A stretch of 64,000 nt of DNA from Pyropia yezoensis (lineage: Eukaryota > Rhodophyta > Bangiophyceae > Bangiales > Bangiaceae), in NCBI GenBank assembly GCA_009829735.1, contig CM020618.1, positions 15,606,568-15,670,567 on the forward strand, in the 5' to 3' direction. Positions 19,625 to 28,827 of the stretch are shown piece after piece (the first letter of the stretch is position 1; the number at the start of each line of letters is the position of its first letter). Both the position numbers and the translations under genes were made by a program. The notes beneath the pieces are model-generated. The model saw only the letters and a list, made by a program, of their open reading frames with translations, was not told the DNA's origin and did no database searches.

Positions 19625-20130
19625 TTCGAAATGATATTTGGCGGGTTGCACGATCACTGGACGACACCCGGGGGGGTGTGAGAGGGGGGGGGGGGCGCTG
19701 AAGTCCAAATGATATTTGGGGGTTGCACGATCACTGGACGACACCAGGGGGGGCGTGAGAGGGGGGGGGCGTTGAATTGCAAATGATATTTGGGGGGGGG
19801 GGCGCACGGTCACTGGACGACACCAGGGGGGGCGTGAGAGGGGGGTGGGTGTGAAAAGCAAACTGTGAATTTGGGGTGTCACGATCACTGGACGACACCC
19901 GGGGGGGCGTGAGAGGGGGGGGGGGGGCATTGAAATCCATTCTGATATGTGGGGGTGGCACGATCACTGGACGACACCAGGGGGGGCGTGAGAGGGGGGG
20001 GGCATTGAAGTCCAAATGATATTTGGGGGTTGCACGATCACTGGACGACACCAGGGGGGGCGTGAAAGGGGGGAGGCATTGAAATCCAAATGGTAATTGG
20101 GGGTTGCACGATCACTGGACGACACCGGGG
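19625..20130 (-). repeat. Core-repeat array D (- orientation, 7 copies)
   Basis: Seven inverted copies of the core (CACGATCACTGGACGACACC) at a period of 65-80 bases. Spacers belong to the A/B family (GGGGGGGCGTGAGAGGGGG, then AAATGATATTTGGGGG or AAGCAAACTGTGAATTTGGG). It passes without a break into G-rich simple sequence at 20130. Confidence 0.92.
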
Positions 20131-21689
20131 GGGGAGGGGGGGAGGGGGGGAGGGGGGAAGGCCCACGCGTCGGCACCACGGTGGCGGCGGCGACGTCCGC
20201 CAGGGACGCGGCGGTGCTGGACGCCTGCGCGGCGACGGCTGCGGCGGCCGCGGCCTGTCTGGCCCCTGCCGGCGACGGGCTGGTGGCGGGCCCCACGACG
20301 TGGACGGCGGCCGCGGCGGCGGACGACAGCGGCCTGGCGTGTGGCGGGCGCGTGCGTGGGCGTCGCGGTGGGCGTGGCGAGGCGGGGGGGGGTCTAGACG
20401 CAGGGGTGTCGCCCCGCCCCGTTGGCCCCCCCCGCCGGCGCCGACGCCACCACGCCCCGCGCCGCCTCACCCCCCGTCACGCTGGCGATCGCCGCTGTGG
20501 GTGCCCGCGCCCCAGCTGGCGCGCGGGTGGCGGCGCCCGCTGCCGGCCACGTTTTGCCGGCGGCGCCGGCGGGCGTCGCGGCGGTGGCGGCGCGGCGCGG
20601 CGAAGGCCGGGCCGCGGCGGCGGCCGGCGGCCACGCTGCGGCGCGGGGCGGCGGCAGGGAGGCGGCGGCGGCGGCGGCGGCGGCGGCGGGGCGGCGGCGG
20701 CGGCGACCGGCGGCGCGGCGGTGGCAGCGACCGGCGGCGAGGCGGCGCTGGGCGGCAAGACGGCAGACGAGACCGCCCCGGTGGGCGGCGTGCTTGACGC
20801 GCGGCGCAGGCGGCGTGCCGGCTTCGGGCGCTGTCGGGCCCGACCGCGCCTGGGGCGGCATCGACCCAGACGGGCATGGGGGTGGCGGGGGAGGGGGGGG
20901 TGCATCCCCCGCCCCCCACCCCAGGGACACCCACGGGGCGCGCCCCTGCAGGCGCGACGGGGCCGACGTCGCACGGCGGCGGCGAGGCTCGGGGGCGCGG
21001 CCGCCGACCGCGGCGCTGCCAGGCGCCGCGGCGATTGGGGGGGGCCGCCGGGGGAGGGGGAGGGGGGCGGCCGCCCCGCCCACTGTGTCCCCGCCGGCAA
21101 CGCCCTCGCCACCGCGGGGCGCCGCCGTCACAACGGGCGGGCCTCTGGCGGCGCGCGGCCGCCACAAACCTGCGCCCTTGTCCGCCCCACTGGCGGTCAC
21201 TCCGTCGTGCGCCGGCGGGGCCCCTCGCCTGCTGATGCTTCTGACGCCATGAGCGTTCTCAGTGACATAGCTTTGCGCAGATCACCAGAAGTACCTCATT
21301 CAGGCCCTCGAATGCACCATCTTCGCACCATACGTTTGGACGCACCTTCTGAAGAGGCTGGACCCCCCTGGTGGTCATGCACAACATAGGCCTCAGTTGT
21401 GAGACCAGCTCAGCGGCCATCCACGACACCAGAACGGAATAGGATGCAAGTGTGCACGATTTCCGCACAGGGAACGAATCAAGAACGAGGAATACGCAGT
21501 GACAGTTTATTGCAATAGGGGGCCTCGTCATCGACTGCATGAGCGCCCGCAGAAGAAGTCTTCAACGACATACCTTTACTCGTCTGCTCGAGGTTCTGAC
21601 GCTACGAGCGTTCTCAGCGACCTTCATTTGGTCTGTCGGGACCTTTGGGCAAAAGGTGCTCTCCACTCTTTAACGTCGGGGTGTGCGTG
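20131..21689. other. Extremely GC-rich region, coding status unclear
   Basis: From 20160 to 21240 the sequence is GCG/CGG-dominated and open in several frames on both strands. All products are Ala/Arg/Pro/Gly-rich and none has a recognisable fold, so I do not call a gene. Past 21240 composition is normal. Two copies of a block reading roughly TTCTGACGC-ATGAGCGTTCTCAG-GAC lie about 357 bases apart (21238 and 21595). The segment between has no protein-like frame. Confidence 0.5.
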
Positions 21690-23330
21690 GTGATGGCTTG
21701 CTGCATATGTGCGGAACCTCAGCCAGGACGAAACACACAGCCAGACATCCTACGGGGTCCTCAAGCGCACTCTTGGAGACGAGGATGGGTGGCTGGGAAG
21801 CACCGGCGGTGCTTAGCAGCGGTGGGCGAGGGGTAGCAATCCACCAGCAGCCACAGAAGCCTGAGGAGGCGGCGTGGAGTGCCAGCCTGAACGCGGTTGC
21901 AGTGGCGGCAGCGCCGGCCGCGGGGGGGCGCGGCCTGCCGGCGGCGGCGGAGACGGCGGTGGCGGAGGGGCGCGCAGGCCAATCAGGGGCGGCGGCAGCC
22001 ACAGCGGCATGGGCGGTGGGTGGGCGGTGGCGGCCGGAGAGGTGGCGGCCAGCCGGGGGGCAGCGGCCAGCTGGCGGTGGCGGCAGCGACAGCGGCGGGG
22101 GGGGGCGGCGGCCAGTCGTCGGTGGCGGCGGCCGCGGCCAGCCGGCAGCGGCGGCAGCCGAGGAAGCCAGCCGGCGGCGGCGGCGGCAGCGGCGATGGGG
22201 AAACGGCCAGCGGGCGGCGGCGAGGATGACGGCCAGCGAGTGGCAGCAGCGACACCAGTGGTTGTGGCGGGGCGACGGCGGCGACCTGCGGCGGCGGCAG
22301 CGGTAGCGGCGGCGGCGGCAGGGGGGGGACGGCGAACAAACGGGGGCGGCGGGGGCGACGGCCAGCTGGCGGTGGCGGGGACGGCGGCCAGCCAACAGCG
22401 GCGACAGCGGCAGCGGCGGTGGGGCAGCACCGGCGGGCGGCGGCGGCGGCGGCCCCAGCCAGGCCGCAGCGGCGGTGGCCGCGGCGGGGAGCCGATGGCC
22501 AGGCGACAGCGGCAGCGGCGGAGGCGGCGGCAGGGGGGAAAGAGGGCGACCAGCCGACGGCGGCCGCGGCGGCGACCAGCCGGCGGTGGCGGCGGCCGCG
22601 GCCAGGCGGCGGCGGCAGCGGCCGCAACCAGCCGGCCGCGGCGACGGCAGCAACGGTAGCGCGGCGGCCCGTCGGCGGCAGCGGGCGTAGGGCTCCCAGC
22701 CGGCCGCGGCAGGGGTGGCGGCGGCCAACCAGCCGTGGCGGCGGCCGGGCCGACCAGCCGGCTAAGGCGGCGGCGGCGGCGCCGGCCGGGGGCCGGCCGC
22801 CAGCGGGTGGCGGCGGACCCAGCGACGCGCCGGCGGCGGCGGGGGCGGCGGCTGCACGGCGGCGGCGGGGAGGGGGGACGCGGCCGCCCGGTGGCAGCGG
22901 CGGCTGGGGCTGCCCGTCGGCGGTGGCGGTGCCCGCGGCGAGGGGGGGGGGGGTCGGCGGACCGCCGCCGGGAGCGGCGACGAGCACGCCGCGGCAGGGG
23001 TAGCGGCCAGCACGCGCCACCGGCGGGGCCAGCCCGGAGGGGGGGCGGCGGGCAGGCGGCGGCGGCGGCGTCGGCAGCGGCGGCGGGGGCAGCCGGCGGG
23101 GGCGGCGGCCGCGGCGGCGGCGTGCCGGCGCGGCGGCCGCGACAGCGGAGCGGGAGGCACTGCCAGCACGCTGCGGCAGCGGTGGCAGCCAGCCGGCGGC
23201 GGTGGCGGGGGCGGCGACGGCCCCCCGGCGGCTGCGGCGGCGGCCGCGGACGGTCGGCGGCCAGGTGGCGGCGATGGGGGCCGGCCGCCAGCCGGGCGCG
23301 GTGATGGCGACGGCGGTGCGTGCCATGCCA
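21690..23330. repeat. Degenerate CGG/GCCAGC low-complexity block
   Basis: About 1.6 kb built almost entirely from CGGCGGCGG with recurring CGGCCAGCCGGCGG motifs. Long frames are open on both strands because stop codons need A or T, which are scarce. The encoded proteins are Ala/Arg or Pro/Trp repeats. The block is best described as an expanded, degenerate simple repeat. Confidence 0.75.
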
Positions 23331-23907
23331 CCCCGTTCGAGGGTGGCTAGCAGCGGCGCGGCGTGTACCTCGAAGAGGTCGTCGTGGGGGCGGGAAGGGG
23401 TCGCCGTGGGGGTGGGGGAAGGTCGCCGGGGGGGTGGAGGAGGGGCGCCGGGGGGTTGGGGGGGGGAGGATGACCTGAGCTAGGGGGGTTCGGGTGGGTG
23501 CGCCCGGCGACGGTGAGCTGGGGGCCGAGAGAACGCACGCGATTGGCTAATTTTCCTTCGATCTTTGCCACTCTGCCTTCGATCTTTGCCTGGTCGAAGA
23601 TCGAAGGCAGTGGTCGAAGCTCGAAGGCTGTGGTTTCCCTGGTTGTGTCGGAATGCACTCAAAACTCATGTAGCCCAATACACTACGAGTTTACTTCGGG
23701 TGGGTCTCGGGCTTCAGGCATCTCCGCATGCAAGCACGCATACATGCGCGCATTCGTGCATGCATGCGTGCTTGCCTTGGTGCGCGTCGTGCGCATCGTG
23801 CTTGTCGTCCGCGCCCCTTCTCCCCCCCCCCCCCCCCCCCTCCCCCACTCTACCCTTTCCCCCCCCGCCCCCTCCGCCTCTTTCCCCTTTCCCACTCCCA
23901 CCCCCCC

Positions 23908-24420
23908 CTTGTTCTGCTGACGTGCTTAAAGCCGTCGCGGGGCCTCCCCCTTCTTTCCCCCCCTGTTCTGCTGACGTGCTTCAAGCCGTCGCGGGGCCTC
24001 CCCCTTTTTCCCTCCCTGTTCTGCTGACGTGCTTAAAGCCGTCGCGGGGCCTCCCCCCCCTCTCTCTCCCCCCCCCCCCCCCCCCCCCCTGTTCTGCTGA
24101 CGTGCTTAAAGCCGTCGCGGGGCCTCCCCCCTTTTTTCCCCTCCCCCTGTTCTGCTGACGTGCTTCAAGCCGTCGCGGGGCCTCCCCCTTCTTTCCCCCC
24201 TGTTCTGCTGACGTGCTTCAAGCCGTCGCGGGCCTCCCCCTTCTTTCCCTCCCTGTTCTGCTGACGTGCTTAAAGCCGTCGCGGGGGCCTCCCCCCTTTC
24301 TTTCCCCCCCCCCTGTTCTGCTGACGTGCTTAAAGCCGTCGCGGGGCCCTCCCCCCTTTTTCCGCCTCCCCCCCTGTTCTGCTGACGTGCTTCAAGCCGT
24401 CGCGGGGGGCCTCCCCCCCT
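23908..24420 (+). repeat. Nine-copy minisatellite TGTTCTGCTGACGTGCTT
   Basis: Nine copies of TGTTCTGCTGACGTGCTT, then (A/C)AAGCCGTCGCGGGGCC, separated by C/T-rich spacers of variable length (period 52-71). The 34-base core is almost invariant while the pyrimidine spacer varies. The array ends about 90 bases before the start of the oxygenase gene, so it occupies its promoter region. A frame that runs through it into the gene is an artefact. Confidence 0.93.
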
Positions 24421-24512
24421 TTCTTCTCCCCGCCTCCCCCCCTCCCACCCCCCGCCCCGGTTATTCATCACAACGGGACCGGCTTCGCGTTCTTCCCCAT
24501 TTCGTGCCGCCC

Positions 24513-25721
24513 ATGTCCTCGCCGTCGGGCAGCTACTCTCAGCGAGATGAAAACGGAAAGCGTGTCCGTGGACATGGGCAGCGGAAACGGTCAAAGCGAT
24601 CAAGGACAGCACTCGGACGGGATCCTACACCGCTCCCCTCTACGGCTACTGGTGCCAGTGGCCACACGCAGCCAGGGGCCTCCACGCCGCCCAGTACCCT
24701 GTCGAGGACAACCTTAGACCAAGTCAATGGTCGGGGTGATGGCGAGCGCAGAGTACTCGGACGAACGGGCGTCAATGCCGGAGGAGCGGCATGGCGTGAC
24801 TGGGAACCGTCATCGACATCGTCCCCAGGCCCAAGCCGAGAACCCGTGCGCGGCATCCTCGACGCTACCACGCTGAGGACGGACTTCCAGTCTCACCTGG
24901 AGACACCCGGCCAAGGGTTTACGGTTGTCAAGGCGGCGTGTGACCCGCAAGATGCTGTGGACGCCGCCCGTCTGTGCGACGACCTGCCGCTGTCCTCGTT
25001 CAGGACAATGTTCAACGACAAGCTCAAGTCTGAAATGGAATCGGCAGGTATCCTCGTCCCCACGGACCTACTGGGAACGCTTCAAGGACAATCCTCGCAG
25101 TACATTCGCGCGGACGGCACGGCATCAGGGGGTCGTGTGATGCGCTCATGCGGGCAGACCGTGCCGGCCCCACCCAAAGAGATCCAGGGCGCCGACTTGA
25201 ACACGTGGGTGCGCGTGTGTACGGCGGCTACCATTTTACACGGACAGGCGCAGTTCACATGGGGCAAGCGCTACCACACGCTCTACGGGCCGTCACTGCT
25301 TCGAAGCTTTGGCAAATGTCCCGCGCAACTGGGTCACATCGACTCGTTCTACCCGGCCAACGTCAAGAGCGCCGGTCCTGCTCTCTCTTTTCTGCTTGCC
25401 CTATCGGAAGGCCCCACGCGGGTGGTCGTCTACCCCCACTCGCACCGGTGTCTCCCGGCCTCCCCGGGAGGCGCTATGACACAGGAGATTGAGCCGGTGG
25501 TCGCCGTTCTCCAGCCTGGGGACGTGCTGGTGTTTCGACAGGACCTGGTTCATCATGGTGCGGCTAGCTCGGGGACTAACCACCGATTGCACTGGTACGC
25601 TGATGCGGGCCGGCCGGCGTTGAAGGAAAACATCTTCCGTGTGTACCTGCCGGGGGAGCGCTCAGAAAGTCGATGGCCACAGCCTGGGACTTTTTCCAGG
25701 GCCACAAGATCTCGTAAATGA
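24513..25721 (+). CDS. Putative 2-oxoglutarate/Fe(II)-type oxygenase
   Basis: A 402-residue product, start chosen at ATG 24513 because upstream sequence in this frame is minisatellite. Residues 1-110 are disordered with a basic nuclear-type patch (GQRKRSKRSR). About 130-390 look like a double-stranded beta-helix dioxygenase: iron ligands H275xD277 in LGHIDSFYP, a strand SFLLALSEGPTRVVVYP, PGDVLVFRQDLVHHGA supplying the distal His (347 or 348), and R358 in TNHRLHWYAD as the likely 2-oxoglutarate anchor. This is the layout of the phytanoyl-CoA hydroxylase/2OG superfamily. The substrate cannot be told; nuclear targeting would suit nucleic-acid or chromatin modification. The gene has no introns and converges with the 26404-28827 gene across array E. 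Confidence 0.6.
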   Translation: MSSPSGSYSQRDENGKRVRGHGQRKRSKRSRTALGRDPTPLPSTATGASGHTQPGASTPPSTLSRTTLDQVNGRGDGERRVLGRTGVNAGGAAWRDWEPSSTSSPGPSREPVRGILDATTLRTDFQSHLETPGQGFTVVKAACDPQDAVDAARLCDDLPLSSFRTMFNDKLKSEMESAGILVPTDLLGTLQGQSSQYIRADGTASGGRVMRSCGQTVPAPPKEIQGADLNTWVRVCTAATILHGQAQFTWGKRYHTLYGPSLLRSFGKCPAQLGHIDSFYPANVKSAGPALSFLLALSEGPTRVVVYPHSHRCLPASPGGAMTQEIEPVVAVLQPGDVLVFRQDLVHHGAASSGTNHRLHWYADAGRPALKENIFRVYLPGERSESRWPQPGTFSRATRSRK

Positions 25722-25814
25722 CTAAAATGCTGTGACCAACGAGGCACGATCGGGCTGGTATAACCAAGCAAGTTTCGAGTATCTTCGCCACCGGACTGCA
25801 CGTTGGTGTACGAT

Positions 25815-26390
25815 CTCTGAACGACATGGCTGGACGACACCAGGGAGGCCTTGAGAGGGGGGGCTGGCCGAGTGAAATGCGCCTCGAAATTTGGGCGTCC
25901 ACGATCACAGGACGACACCAAGGAGGCCTTGAGAGGGGGGCCCGAGTGCAATGCGTCCCGAAATTTGGGCGACCACTATCACTGGACGACACCAGGGAGG
26001 CCTCGAGAGGGGGGGCAGGCCGAGTAAAATACGTCCCAAAATTTGGGCGACCACGATCACTGGACGACACCATGAACGGTCTCAGAGGGGGGGCGAGTGA
26101 AATGTGTCCCGAAATTTAGGCGTCCACGATCACTGGACGACACCAGGGACGGCTTGGACAGGGGGGGGGGTGAGTAAAATGCGTCCCGAAATTTGGGCGA
26201 CCACGATCACTGGACGACACCAGGGACGGCTTGGACAGCGGGGGGGCGAGTGAAATGCGTCCCGAAATTTAGACGACCACGATCACTGGACGACACCAGG
26301 AACGGTCTCAGAGGGGGGGCGAGTGAAATGTGTCCCGAAACTTGGGCGACCACGATCACTGGACGACACCAGGGACGGCTTGGACAGCGG
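25815..26390 (-). repeat. Core-repeat array E (- orientation, 8 copies)
   Basis: Eight inverted copies of the core at a period of about 75 bases, with the array-C spacer family (GAAATGCGTCCCGAAATTTGGGCGACC reversed in pieces, and GAGGCCTTGAGAGGGGGG or ACGGCTTGGACAGGGGG). The first copy is partial. The array lies exactly between the stop of the oxygenase gene and the stop of the converging 26404-28827 frame. Confidence 0.92.
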
Positions 26391-26403
26391 GGGGCCGCTC
26401 GAG

Positions 26404-28827
26404 TTACCGGCGACAGGCGACAGTCCGGTCGGGATGGTGCTCCGCCAGGGGCCCTCCTTCCCATACCCCGCCAGTGTCGTCGTGTGCCCCTACCGCATCG
26501 GGAGGAGGTGTGGGTGGGGAGGTCAACACTGGCGACGGCAGCGGGGTGCTCCGTTGTGACTCGTCCAAGAGAAAATTACGGTTGAGCCCGCGCGTCCACA
26601 GCGGGAATGCACTGGTTACTGTCGCGCCTGGGGGGGTGGGCGGTATAGGCACCGGCGCGGGCGCAGGCGCGGGTGCAGGCGCGGGCGCAGGCGCCTCGGG
26701 CCAGGCTAGGTTGGGGCGGATGGCTTGGCCGGGACGGGCGCGGACGCCACCACCACCGGGACGGGCGCGGGCGCGGGCGGTACGGACACGGGTGGGCGCG
26801 GGCGCGGGCGCAGGCGCAGGCGCAGGCGCAGGCGAGGGCGCAGGCACAGGCGCAGGCACAGGCGCGGGCGCGGGCGCAGGCGCAGGCGAAGGCGCAGGCA
26901 CAGGCACAGGCGCGGGCCCGGGCGCGGCCGCGGCCGCAGGCGCGGCCGCGGGCGCGGCGTAGACGCCAAATGCCTCCAAACTGTGCTTGGGGAGGACGTC
27001 GCTGGTGCTCGGCGCAGGTGGCCGTGGCACTGGCGCGTCTTGACCTCTGGTTGCTGCCCCGCCGTCCGTGTCCGCGTCTGCACCCGCGTCCGTGTCGTGA
27101 CAGACGGTACACGGGAGGCCAAGGCCATAATGGCTGTCATGGGCCACCTGGGACAGGGCAGCATTGTCCGCGACAACCATCTGGATGAGCTCACGAGCGG
27201 CCAGGTGCCTCGCACGGGAGCTTTTGCTGCTCGACCATTCGGCCACGGTGGCAGCGACTGCACCCGAGTAGCGGGCGGGTGGTAGCTCCTTGACAACCCT
27301 GTCCAGCAGCGCCTCTGCGGCGTCCAGGGCTTCCATCTGCCCGTCTTCCTTGACGGCGTCACAGCACGCGTGGGCCTCGAGCAGCAAGGCGGTCGTCAAC
27401 AGTGACTCTAGCGCCGTAAATTCAGACGGAAACGTGGCCCGCAAGACGGCCATTGACGTTGGTGGGACGTCTGGTGAATCACCGCCAGCCGTAGCAGTGG
27501 TACGACGGCGCGTTGCCGGTGGGGTGGACACGGCCGCCAACGGCAGGGGCACCACAGTCCATACAGTCACCCGGCCGGGTGTAGCCGGCGGGGCGGATAC
27601 AGTTGCCGACGGCAGGGAAACTACAGCCAGTGCGGTCGTCAGTACGGGCTCCGCAGTCGACGCTGTTGCCGAGCGAGGTACGGCCGTCGGGGCGGGGACG
27701 GGGGAGAGCGGCCGGGCGGTTGGCGACCACACCAGAGCTGGTGGCGGGGAGGACACAGCCGCCGTCGGTGGGGGAGGCACAGCCGCCGTCGGTGGGGGGG
27801 GGGGCACAGCCGCCGGCTCGGTCACAGCCGCCGGCTTGGGCACAGCCGCCGTCGGTAGGGAAGTGGCCCTCAAGACAACCGCCGTCGGCGAAGGACGTGC
27901 CGTGTTGGGTTGCGCCAGCGCGGCGGATCCGAGAGACGCCCAGGAAGCTACGCCCGCTGCCACTGCCTCTGCTACCGGCCGGCCGGCAAGGCCCGCGGCC
28001 AGGGCAGCCTGTGCGGCCACGTCGCTCGCCCCTTCCGCCTGTGCGCGCGTGCCACCAGCGACCAACACTGCCCGTGTGACCCGATCACGGGCGTCACGCT
28101 GCGCCATGCAACCGAGCTTGTGCTTGACCTCCACCTGTGCCATGGCATCGTGGCCCGCCCGTGTCGCCTCGGCTGCCGTTTGGCCGGCAACACAGGCGGC
28201 CACCGCGGCGGCTGCCGCGGCCGTCCCGGCAATCTCCCCCGCCTGGTGCGCTTGAGAGGGGATGCCTCCCGCGGCCAACACCGCCTGGGAGACACGCTCC
28301 CGCGCTGGGCGCCTCGCCCGCGACGCCCAGCAGTTTTTACGGGCAGCCAACAGCCTGGCCTCCTCGGCGGGGTCGCTCGTCTGCCTGCGCTTGCGCCCAG
28401 GCGCTTTACGGGTACCGCCGGGGGGGGCGCACGCGTCTCTGACGGTAGCGGCAGCAGCAGTAGGGAGGGCGGGCGGCGCGATTGCCGGCCCGCCCGGTGG
28501 CACACCCGCAAGGGCGGGCGCTCTTGGTGGACCAGCCGCCCGCTCCACGCCCCCATCCGGCGGGGAAACGTGGCCTGCCGGCCGCGCCGCCGCCAGGTCG
28601 GGCCTCCCCAGGCATGTTCGGTGGGAGGTGTGGGGCGGGTGGGAGGGGGGTGAGGGATGGGGTGGGGAGGAGGATGGTGGGTGGGCGGGACGGGGTGGGC
28701 GGGACGGGGAAGGGGGAACGGAATGCCGGGAAAAGTGCGCGTCTTGGCCGGAGAAAACGGTCCGCGTGCAGTCGCACGTGTACGGAGAGTTCGGGGGGAC
28801 AAGAGCAAGGCCACCGCGCGAGCACAC
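26404..28827 (-). CDS. Ala/Pro-rich protein with internal duplication, start uncertain
   Basis: A long minus frame ending at 26404. It opens with GTG, and its first ATG is at 28143, so the true 5' end is unresolved (a spliced first exon or an ATG start). Two tandem units of about 65 residues are visible: RERVSQAVLAAGG..AAEATRAGHDAMA and RDRVTRAVLVAGG..VAEAVAAGVASWA. A Pro/Ala/Thr-rich linker follows, then a helical region (LESLLTTALLLEAHACCDA, AAEALLDRVVKELPPARY, RHLAARELIQMVVADNAAL) with a CxxC (PCTVCHD), then (AP)n repeats from the hexanucleotide tract 26640-26945, and a normal tail. No family is recognised. The helical region argues that it is a real protein. Confidence 0.45.
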   Translation of the reverse strand: MCSRGGLALVPPNSPYTCDCTRTVFSGQDAHFSRHSVPPSPSRPPRPAHPPSSSPPHPSPPSHPPHTSHRTCLGRPDLAAARPAGHVSPPDGGVERAAGPPRAPALAGVPPGGPAIAPPALPTAAAATVRDACAPPGGTRKAPGRKRRQTSDPAEEARLLAARKNCWASRARRPARERVSQAVLAAGGIPSQAHQAGEIAGTAAAAAAVAACVAGQTAAEATRAGHDAMAQVEVKHKLGCMAQRDARDRVTRAVLVAGGTRAQAEGASDVAAQAALAAGLAGRPVAEAVAAGVASWASLGSAALAQPNTARPSPTAVVLRATSLPTAAVPKPAAVTEPAAVPPPPPTAAVPPPPTAAVSSPPPALVWSPTARPLSPVPAPTAVPRSATASTAEPVLTTALAVVSLPSATVSAPPATPGRVTVWTVVPLPLAAVSTPPATRRRTTATAGGDSPDVPPTSMAVLRATFPSEFTALESLLTTALLLEAHACCDAVKEDGQMEALDAAEALLDRVVKELPPARYSGAVAATVAEWSSSKSSRARHLAARELIQMVVADNAALSQVAHDSHYGLGLPCTVCHDTDAGADADTDGGAATRGQDAPVPRPPAPSTSDVLPKHSLEAFGVYAAPAAAPAAAAAPGPAPVPVPAPSPAPAPAPAPVPAPVPAPSPAPAPAPAPAPAPTRVRTARARARPGGGGVRARPGQAIRPNLAWPEAPAPAPAPAPAPAPVPIPPTPPGATVTSAFPLWTRGLNRNFLLDESQRSTPLPSPVLTSPPTPPPDAVGAHDDTGGVWEGGPLAEHHPDRTVACRR
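26640..26945. repeat. GGCGCA/GGCGCG hexanucleotide repeat
   Basis: Runs of GGCGCA, GGCGCG and GGCACA in two blocks (about 26655-26700 and 26790-26945). In the minus frame they encode alternating Ala-Pro. Confidence 0.9.

Noticed and set aside
20097..23330. Long ORFs on both strands (up to 447 codons)
   Set aside because: Ala/Arg/Pro/Gly repeats arising from CGG composition; equally open on opposite strands and no recognisable fold.
1142..26390. CRISPR-like look of the core arrays (20-base core with spacers)
   Set aside because: Spacers are near-identical within an array, vary in length and are C-rich; the setting is eukaryotic and no cas gene exists.
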